Shown piece by piece: positions 7,056 through 12,910 of a DNA stretch of 12,910 bases. Both the position numbers and the translations under genes were made by a program. Position 1 is the first letter of the stretch. Each line of letters starts with the position of its first letter. Source of the stretch: JBNKHG01 sp050290225 (GTDB lineage Bacteria; Pseudomonadota; Gammaproteobacteria; Pseudomonadales; Cellvibrionaceae); contig JBNKHG010000080.1 of assembly GCA_050290225.1 (NCBI GenBank), positions 1 to 12,910 on the forward strand. Direction: 5' to 3'. The notes beneath the pieces are model-generated. The model ran no database searches and was not told the origin of the DNA. It worked only from the letters and a program-made list of their open reading frames with translations.

Positions 7056-8534
7056 ATGAAATGGAACCATCCCCTTGGTACAAGCTGTCTCCAAAAGAAG
7101 AAATTGAATCTTACATTCCTTTTGACTTTTGCGTCGATTGCACCATTGGCAGTGGCGAGTGAGGCAATCAACAAGACGGAGGAGTCTCTGAAGGCCTATG
7201 CGGCGGGCTACAAAGCCGCTTTCACCTGCAGCGCCACCTTTAATGCCGGCAAATCCCCCGATACCATCCCGCGAGACGAGTTGAGTGGTATTTATCCGAC
7301 GAGTATTGGAGACAGGCTTTCGGGGTTGCCTGAAGCGGCTATCGAGAAAGTCAATAAACGGGTTAGCGTTGCCTACAGTGATACCATGCCTCCCCGTATT
7401 GCCCAATGGCGGCCCTGGCTTGGCTGCACGCAACTGCCAATCGGCGCTGACGCGGCGATGGTGGTGGGTTTACCTAGTATCGAAGGGCTACCGGCGCGGA
7501 ATGCTGGCGCGGACAATGGCGAACCGTGGACCAAGCGCGCGGTGGTCAATGTGCCCGGTGACAACGGGAAACTCGAAGCCGTCGTCGCTCGTGCGTTTGA
7601 GCCCGGTGCCTATGGCAGCTATTCGCGGACCTCCGCGGTACTCATTGCCACCAAGGACGAGATCATCGCCGAGCGCTATGCCGATGGACTGGCACCGGAC
7701 ATACCGCAACGCACCTGGTCGGTGGCGAAAAGCCTCGCCGCCACGGTGATCGGCGCGGCGGTCAATCAAGGCCTGCTGGATGTAAAAGCCCCGGCGACTA
7801 TCCCTGAATGGCACAACCCGGCGGACCCCCGCAAGGCGATCACCCTGGAAAACCTGTTACACATGGCATCCGGGCTGGATAGCGACATCGATAGTGGTAT
7901 TCTCCCGGACCTCTATTTCGGTGGCAGCCTGGTTACCGATGTTGCCACCGAGACGTCTCTGGAAGCCATGCCGGGTACCCGCTTCAAGTACGCCAGCAAA
8001 GATACGTTACTGGCCATCCGGGCACTGCGTGCGGCGATGAACGATGATGCGGCCTACCATCGGTTTCCGTTTGAAGCGGTGCTGAACAAAATCGGTATGG
8101 CCCATACCTTCCTTGAAACCGATTGGGACGGAAACTTCATCCTCTCCAGCCAAGTCTGGTCCACATCCCGAGACTTGGCGCGGTGGGGCCTTCTTCATCT
8201 TCAGGATGGCGTCTGGAACGGCCAGAGAATATTGCCCGAAGGCTGGGTTCGCTATGTAACCACGCCCGCACCGGCGCAGCCACCCGCCCAGGAAGCGGGT
8301 AATGGCCCCCAGTGGTGGCTATTCATGGGCTATGGCGCCCAGTGGTGGCTGTTCAACGGATTTCCCGGCCTGCCCGAGGGCAGCTACGCCGCGCTCGGCC
8401 ACCGAGGCCAGGCGGTGGTGGTGATTCCTGCCAAGGGGCTGGTGATCGTACGGCGGGGTTATGATCTTGCGGGTGGGGAAGGGTTTCGGATTGCGTCATT
8501 CGCGGCGGATGTGGTGGCAGCATTGGGGGAGTAG
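7056..8534 (+). CDS. Exported SxxK serine hydrolase, NylB-like (6-aminohexanoate-dimer hydrolase family)
   Basis: A 492-aa secreted or periplasmic serine hydrolase. The N-terminus has KKK at 14-16, a hydrophobic core at about 19-34, and a probable cleavage after AVA (32-34). A spacer of about 140 residues precedes the catalytic fold. WSVAKS gives nucleophile Ser222 and Lys225. ENLLHMASGLD (265-275) follows, then Tyr312 in YAS as the likely third catalytic residue, and ALGHRGQ (446-452) with VIPAKGLVIVRRG at the C-terminus. This motif order is that of COG1680 enzymes resembling NylB, which hydrolyse amides of linear amino acids; many relatives are esterases, so the substrate is open. A local 10-residue repeat containing QWWLF lies at about 417-436. 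Structured gaps of 200 nt upstream and 264 nt downstream suggest it is transcribed on its own. Confidence 0.88.
   Translation: MKWNHPLGTSCLQKKKLNLTFLLTFASIAPLAVASEAINKTEESLKAYAAGYKAAFTCSATFNAGKSPDTIPRDELSGIYPTSIGDRLSGLPEAAIEKVNKRVSVAYSDTMPPRIAQWRPWLGCTQLPIGADAAMVVGLPSIEGLPARNAGADNGEPWTKRAVVNVPGDNGKLEAVVARAFEPGAYGSYSRTSAVLIATKDEIIAERYADGLAPDIPQRTWSVAKSLAATVIGAAVNQGLLDVKAPATIPEWHNPADPRKAITLENLLHMASGLDSDIDSGILPDLYFGGSLVTDVATETSLEAMPGTRFKYASKDTLLAIRALRAAMNDDAAYHRFPFEAVLNKIGMAHTFLETDWDGNFILSSQVWSTSRDLARWGLLHLQDGVWNGQRILPEGWVRYVTTPAPAQPPAQEAGNGPQWWLFMGYGAQWWLFNGFPGLPEGSYAALGHRGQAVVVIPAKGLVIVRRGYDLAGGEGFRIASFAADVVAALGE
8301..8360 (+). repeat. In-frame 30-nt tandem repeat inside the NylB-like gene
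   Basis: Two adjacent 30-nt units (8301-8330 and 8331-8360) match at 24 of 30 positions by direct count. The central AGTGGTGGCT is identical, starting at 8311 and 8341. They encode two 10-residue units each containing QWWLF followed by MG or NG. The frame is kept, so the protein gains a 10-residue segment close to the C-terminal substrate-side region. Confidence 0.75.
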
Positions 8535-8798
8535 CCGGGCTGTAATTGTGCAGGGTGGATTAGCTGTGCTAACGCCGGTACGTGTGAAGTTCCAGTGAGC
8601 CGGAGACAATAAGTCATGACCGAGGGGAGGAGACGGGCATCGGGCAAAAAAATGCGGGAGTTCATTTGAGATGTTGAAGGTTGGTTTCGGCCAATAGCGG
8701 GCATTTCGCTCACCTCCCATCCCTTGCAGGCCAACAACATGGTGCGCGGAACCTTGCGTTCACCACTGGCATAATCCAATGATGTATTAAGGAAGTTC
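8535..8798. other. 264-nt intergenic stretch, no gene called
   Basis: I see no credible gene on either strand. The reverse-strand frames here have no family motif and overlap the flanking genes. A weak TTAGC/GCTAA inverted repeat near 8560-8571 and a run of seven A at 8646-8652 are visible, but no convincing terminator or promoter. CATAAT at 8770-8775 could be a -10 element, but I find no matching -35. The gap may hold decayed sequence. Confidence 0.5.
8789..8793 (+). promoter_or_regulatory. Ribosome binding site of the penicillin-acylase-like gene
   Basis: AAGGA with a 5-nt spacer to ATG 8799. The signal peptide that follows supports this start. Confidence 0.7.
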
Positions 8799-11258
8799 AT
8801 GAACCCCATCACTCGCATAAAAACCAAAAAAACCTCCCTGCTCGTCTTACTGATTCTGCACACTTTTTACTGGAGTGCTCCAAGCGTGGCGGAAGTCGAG
8901 AGGGAAGTAGAAACTGAAATCTTGCAACTCCCCGGCCTGACCGCCTCGGTTGAAATCATAAAAGACCGCTGGGGCATTTCGCACATCTACGCCGAGAACC
9001 AGCAGGACCTGTTTTTCGCCCAGGGTTACAACGCCGCAAGAGACCGCCTGTTCCAGTTTGAGTTATGGCGCAGAAGGGCCCTGGGGTTGCTGGCGGAAAT
9101 TCAGGGAGAGAAAGCGATACCGCATGATATCGGCGCAAGGTTGCTGAAGTTTCGCGGCGATATTCAGGAAGAAATGCGGCACTATCATCAGGATGGGGAA
9201 GCCATCATCACCGCTTTTGTCGACGGCGTAAACGCCTACATCACCTTGACCCGCGACAATCCACAGTTGCTGCCGGTCGAATTTGGTTTGCTGAGTATTG
9301 AACCGGGTTACTGGACGCCGGAAGTGGTGGTATCCCGGCACAATGCCCTGACAGGCGGTGCTCAACAAGAACTGATGGTCGCGGAACTGCTGCGCACCGT
9401 CGGTGAGGAAAAAACGAAAAACATGCTGACCTTTTCCCACCCGCCTTATTTGCGTCCCCAAGATGGCATTGTGCTGGATGAGCTGCATGAAGACATTATG
9501 GCGGTCTATAAAGCGTCGCGTAACCCGCCGGCATTCGCCCCAGAAGACATGGCCGTGTCCGCGGCGAGCCATGGCAAAGCAACACAAGCAAAACAGCACA
9601 TCCTTGATGCCTATACCGACAGGCTGTCCTCCCCGCTACAGATCACCAATACAGTTGGCAGCAACAACTGGATCGTTGCAGGCAGTAAAACCGCCAGCGG
9701 TTCTCCGATCATGGCTAACGATCCGCACCGTACTATTCAAACGCCCTCGTTGCGTTACTGGGCGCATCTGGTGGCGCCGGGTTGGAACGTGATTGGCGGC
9801 GGCGAGCCGACCTTGCCGGGCATCTCCATCGGCCACAATGAGTTTGGCGCCTGGGGGCTCACCGTATTTCCCATCGACCAGGAAGACCTGTATGTCTACG
9901 ACATCAATCCCAACAACCCCAACCAATACCGCTATGAAGGTCATTGGGAGGACATGGACGTGATCACCGAGACCATCCCGGTGAAAGGCGGAACATCCCA
10001 CCTGGCCGACTTAAGATATACCCGCCACGGGCCGGTGCTATACGAGGACAAAATAGCGCACAAAGCCTACGCCCTGAGGGCGGTATGGCTGGACAAGGGG
10101 GCGGCGCCTTACCTGGCCAGCCTGCGGATGGACCAGGCCAGCACCTGGGAGGAATTCAGGGCGGCCTGCACCTACTCGGGGTTGCCGGGCGAGAACATGA
10201 TATGGGCGGATAGAAAAGGCAACATCGGCTGGCAGGCCGTGGGCTTGACCCCGATCCGCATTGGTTGGGACGGCTTATTGCCCGTGCCCGGTGATGGCCG
10301 CTACGAGTGGGTCGGTTACGTTCCGATTAAACAGATGCCTCATCGGTTTAATCCGCGAGAAGGTTACTGGGCGTCAGCCAACCATAATAACGTGCCCGAA
10401 GATTACCCCAACATATTCAGCTTTTTTTTCTTGCCGCCATTTCGTTTGAACCGTATTAACGACGTGCTTGAGATTGCCAACAACCTCAAGGTAGAGGACT
10501 CGATGGCCTTGCAATACGACGTGAAATCGCTACCTGCGGAGGCGCTGGTGCCGTTGCTGTCAGGCATCAAACCTTCCTCGCAGGCGGTACAGAAGGCCGT
10601 GGACAGGCTGCTGCATTGGGATTACAGACTGGAACAGGATTCCGTCGAAGCGGCCATTTACGCCCAATGGGAAAAGGCGCTGAGTGACGCACTGGCCGCC
10701 AAAGCCGGTGTTCCCTTCTTGTCGGTGGAAAAAACTGTAGAGTGGCTGACACAACCTGGCTCCTTGCCCCAAGGCATTTGGGGTGAACACCCTGACGAGG
10801 AGCGCAAAGAACTGATTGCGAAGAGTATGGGCATGGCAATCGACGCATTGGCTGAAGAAAGAGGCGAGGATTTATCCGCCTGGCGACTCCGGCAAACAAC
10901 CCCGGAAAAAATCCTGCATCCATTAAGTCACCTCTTAGACGAGCCCATGCGTAAAAAGCTCGATGTAGGTCCTATGCCTAACCGGGGCGATGCGAACACG
11001 GTCAATGTTAACTCGGTGTATGAGGAAGACCGTAAACGCATTGGCGCTAGCTTTCGGATTATTGTGGATACCAGTGACTGGGATCTGACCAAAGGTAGCA
11101 ATACCCCAGGCCAGTCCGGTGATCCGGAAAGTCCGCACTACAAAGACCTGTTTGACTTGTGGGCCAACGGAGAGTTCTTCCCCGTTTATTATTCGCGGGA
11201 GAAAATTGAACAGGCCGCCGAGCATAAAACCCTGCTAAAGCCATTGTCGGCGGAGTAG
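8799..11258 (+). CDS. Exported penicillin acylase family Ntn hydrolase
   Basis: An 819-aa precursor of the penicillin amidase family (S45), whose members cleave amides such as penicillin G, cephalosporins, N-acyl-homoserine lactones or siderophore acyl chains. Residues 1-31 form a signal peptide: a positively charged start, a hydrophobic core at about 13-28, and SVA before Glu32. The alpha-chain block DRWGISHIYAENQQDLFFAQGY... carries the family's typical start. The autocleavage site lies in TVGSNNW: Ser288 follows Gly287 and would become the N-terminal nucleophile of the beta chain. AGSKTASGSPIMANDPH follows, then TRHGPV and, near the end, GDANTVNV, all family landmarks. Length and order are complete, so self-processing in the periplasm is expected. 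The acyl group and amine released are unknown. The acyl-CoA ligase 91 nt downstream is a natural user of a freed acid. Confidence 0.93.
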   Translation: MNPITRIKTKKTSLLVLLILHTFYWSAPSVAEVEREVETEILQLPGLTASVEIIKDRWGISHIYAENQQDLFFAQGYNAARDRLFQFELWRRRALGLLAEIQGEKAIPHDIGARLLKFRGDIQEEMRHYHQDGEAIITAFVDGVNAYITLTRDNPQLLPVEFGLLSIEPGYWTPEVVVSRHNALTGGAQQELMVAELLRTVGEEKTKNMLTFSHPPYLRPQDGIVLDELHEDIMAVYKASRNPPAFAPEDMAVSAASHGKATQAKQHILDAYTDRLSSPLQITNTVGSNNWIVAGSKTASGSPIMANDPHRTIQTPSLRYWAHLVAPGWNVIGGGEPTLPGISIGHNEFGAWGLTVFPIDQEDLYVYDINPNNPNQYRYEGHWEDMDVITETIPVKGGTSHLADLRYTRHGPVLYEDKIAHKAYALRAVWLDKGAAPYLASLRMDQASTWEEFRAACTYSGLPGENMIWADRKGNIGWQAVGLTPIRIGWDGLLPVPGDGRYEWVGYVPIKQMPHRFNPREGYWASANHNNVPEDYPNIFSFFFLPPFRLNRINDVLEIANNLKVEDSMALQYDVKSLPAEALVPLLSGIKPSSQAVQKAVDRLLHWDYRLEQDSVEAAIYAQWEKALSDALAAKAGVPFLSVEKTVEWLTQPGSLPQGIWGEHPDEERKELIAKSMGMAIDALAEERGEDLSAWRLRQTTPEKILHPLSHLLDEPMRKKLDVGPMPNRGDANTVNVNSVYEEDRKRIGASFRIIVDTSDWDLTKGSNTPGQSGDPESPHYKDLFDLWANGEFFPVYYSREKIEQAAEHKTLLKPLSAE

Positions 11259-11349
11259 TTGGTTCAAATGAAGTAGGGGGTAGGAGAGCTGACACAACCC
11301 ACACCGATGCTACTGATCACTATTCTGTAAACCAGACCAAAAACACAAT

Positions 11350-12910
11350 ATGACACAATACACAGATATCGACGCCAGCCTCCGGATGATGCTTCAGGGC
11401 CGCGACCTGCCCTGGCTTTTGGCGCAATGGGTGGAACGTACCCCCGATAAACCTTTCATACTCTGGGAGCCCTTTGAGGGCGCATTTCGGCAGTGGACCT
11501 ATGCGGACACCCAGCGAGACAGCAAAGCCCTGGCCGCCGCCCTGCACCGGCGTGGTATCCAGCCTGGCGACCGGGTGCTGATCCACCTCAACAACAGCCC
11601 CGAATTTATCATCAGTTGGTTTGCCTGCGCCCACCTTGGCGCCATCGCCGTATCCACCAACACCCGTTCCGTCGCCCGCGATATGGAATACTTTGCCGAA
11701 CATGCTGGTGTAAGCTGTGCCATCACGCAGCCCGGTTTTGCTTCCCTGGTGCATGAGTCCGCCCTGGCAATCCAATTTATGGTGGTAACGGACAACAATG
11801 CGGGCATGCCGGCCGACGTACCCAATGTTCCCCATCTGCCTTTTGCCGAACTGCTGACGGAACCCGGTGATTTCCCACAACGCCCCGTCGACCCCATGGC
11901 GGACCTGGGTATTCAGTACACCTCTGGCACCACCTCCCGCCCCAAGGCCGTGCTCTGGACCCACGCCAATGTTATCTGGGGTGCCCAGGTCAATGCGTCC
12001 CACATGAAACTGCGGCATGAAGATATCACCTTGATCACCATGCCTCTGTTCCATACTAATGCTCAGTCCTATTCCCTGCTGGGCAGCCTCTGGGTGGGCG
12101 GCACCCTCGTATTGCAGCCGAAATTCTCCGCCTCGCGGTTCTGGGATGTATCGTTAAAACACCAGGTGACCTGGTGTTCTATGGTGTATTTCTGTGTTAA
12201 TGCTCTGCTAAAACAACCCGTTCCCGAAAAGCATACCTACCGCTTTTGGGGCCTGGGCATACATGTACCGGACATTGACCGGCACTTCAAGCTCACCACC
12301 CTGGGTTGGTGGGGAATGACCGAAACCGTGACTCATGGCATTATCGGGGACCTGGAGCATCCGGGGCCTCACTTAACCATGGGAAGGGCAGCAGCAGAAT
12401 ACGCCATTCGTATCCGCCACCCGGACGGCACACTAATTCAACCGGGGGAGCAAGGCCGCTTGTTTATCCGCGGAGTGCGCGGCGTCACCCTGTTCAAGGA
12501 GTACTACAAAAACCCCGAGGCCACGGCTAAAAGTTTTGATGACGACGGCTGGTTGGATACCGGCGATATCGTTGCCATGGATGGGGAAGGCAACCTCTTT
12601 TTTAAAGACCGCGACAAAGACATGTTAAAAGTTGGCGGGGAGAATGTAGCCGCCTCGGAAGTGGAAGCCGTGATCCTGGAAACAGGCTGGGTGAGTGAAT
12701 GTGCTGTGGTGGGTCAAAAACACGCCATGCTGGACGAAGTGCCAGTGGCTTTTGTGATACCCCATGACCATGCGCCTGAAGCACTCAAACAAAAGATTAT
12801 CGACGTTTGCCGAAACCGACTGGCGGATTTCAAGGTCGTGCGGGATGTTCATGTCGTCGACGCATTGCCGCGTTCGACCTTGGAGAAAATTGCCAAGAAC
12901 AAACTGCGGG
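11350..12910 (+). CDS. Acyl-CoA ligase, CaiC-like ANL enzyme (partial, runs off the right edge)
   Basis: An AMP-forming CoA ligase with 520 codons visible and no stop before the window ends. Motifs from ATG 11350: phosphate loop YTSGTTSRPKA (190-200), WWGMTET (320-326), TGD (404-406), the hinge region KDRDKDMLKVGGENV (419-433), and a candidate adenylation Lys513 in STLEKIAK. The visible part is nearly full length; only a short C-terminal tail should be missing. The phosphate loop has Ser in place of the usual second Gly and Ala after the Lys, a variant that I associate with crotonobetaine/carnitine-CoA-ligase-like proteins. It shares only the ANL motifs with the ligase at 5209-6855, so it is not a recent copy. 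I see no good Shine-Dalgarno before ATG 11350, and the start is less certain than the function. Confidence 0.93.
   Translation, partial: MTQYTDIDASLRMMLQGRDLPWLLAQWVERTPDKPFILWEPFEGAFRQWTYADTQRDSKALAAALHRRGIQPGDRVLIHLNNSPEFIISWFACAHLGAIAVSTNTRSVARDMEYFAEHAGVSCAITQPGFASLVHESALAIQFMVVTDNNAGMPADVPNVPHLPFAELLTEPGDFPQRPVDPMADLGIQYTSGTTSRPKAVLWTHANVIWGAQVNASHMKLRHEDITLITMPLFHTNAQSYSLLGSLWVGGTLVLQPKFSASRFWDVSLKHQVTWCSMVYFCVNALLKQPVPEKHTYRFWGLGIHVPDIDRHFKLTTLGWWGMTETVTHGIIGDLEHPGPHLTMGRAAAEYAIRIRHPDGTLIQPGEQGRLFIRGVRGVTLFKEYYKNPEATAKSFDDDGWLDTGDIVAMDGEGNLFFKDRDKDMLKVGGENVAASEVEAVILETGWVSECAVVGQKHAMLDEVPVAFVIPHDHAPEALKQKIIDVCRNRLADFKVVRDVHVVDALPRSTLEKIAKNKLR

Noticed and set aside
8555..8580. Weak inverted repeat resembling common short intergenic repeats
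   Set aside because: Only about 5 bp pair cleanly around a short loop, and no second copy is visible in the window.
11259..11349. Possible promoter with CTGACA and a following -10-like TACTGA before the second ligase
   Set aside because: The -10 match is poor and the gap is short enough for read-through from the acylase gene.
11320..12054. 244-aa reverse-strand reading frame
   Set aside because: It is antisense to the second CoA ligase, which has all ANL motifs in order; the reverse frame has none.

Overview
The window is bacterial: Shine-Dalgarno sites, short intergenic gaps and abutting genes are all on the + strand. It appears to be moderate in GC. Protein families and codon style fit a Gammaproteobacterium or a related proteobacterium, but no phylogenetic marker is present, so this is inference. 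No tRNA, rRNA, CRISPR array, integrase or transposase is visible.

Layout. (a) Positions 1-141 are the 3' end of a group II intron. Domain V (67-100) and domain VI with a bulged branch-point A (A135) can be folded base by base, and the predicted 3' splice site follows C141. (b) The intron lies just upstream of a compact three-gene unit (214-4202): an SxxK serine hydrolase of the EstB/class C beta-lactamase fold family, a class III PLP aminotransferase, and an MFS transporter whose ATG abuts the aminotransferase stop. (c) At 4209-4392 is a decayed internal fragment of a second SxxK hydrolase, broken by two apparent 1-nt deletions. (d) An enoyl-CoA hydratase (4436-5212) overlaps an acyl-CoA ligase (5209-6855) by 4 nt. 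(e) A 200-nt gap with hairpins leads to an exported NylB-like (6-aminohexanoate-dimer-hydrolase-like) SxxK hydrolase (7056-8534). (f) A 264-nt gap leads to an exported penicillin-acylase-family Ntn hydrolase (8799-11258). (g) A second acyl-CoA ligase (11350 to beyond the right edge) is still open at base 12910.

How the genes may fit together (inference). Three hydrolases of two unrelated catalytic designs, an aminotransferase and a transporter suggest a peripheral catabolic cluster. The hydrolases would cut an amide, lactam or ester. Two of them have signal peptides and would act outside the cytoplasm. The transporter would import a product, the aminotransferase would remove or move an amino group, and the CoA ligases plus hydratase would feed the acid part into beta-oxidation-type steps. 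The substrate cannot be read from sequence; nylon-oligomer-like amides, N-acyl compounds (including acyl-homoserine lactones) and beta-lactams are all possible. The intron end and the hydrolase fragment show that the left half has been reshaped by mobile DNA and by duplication or decay.
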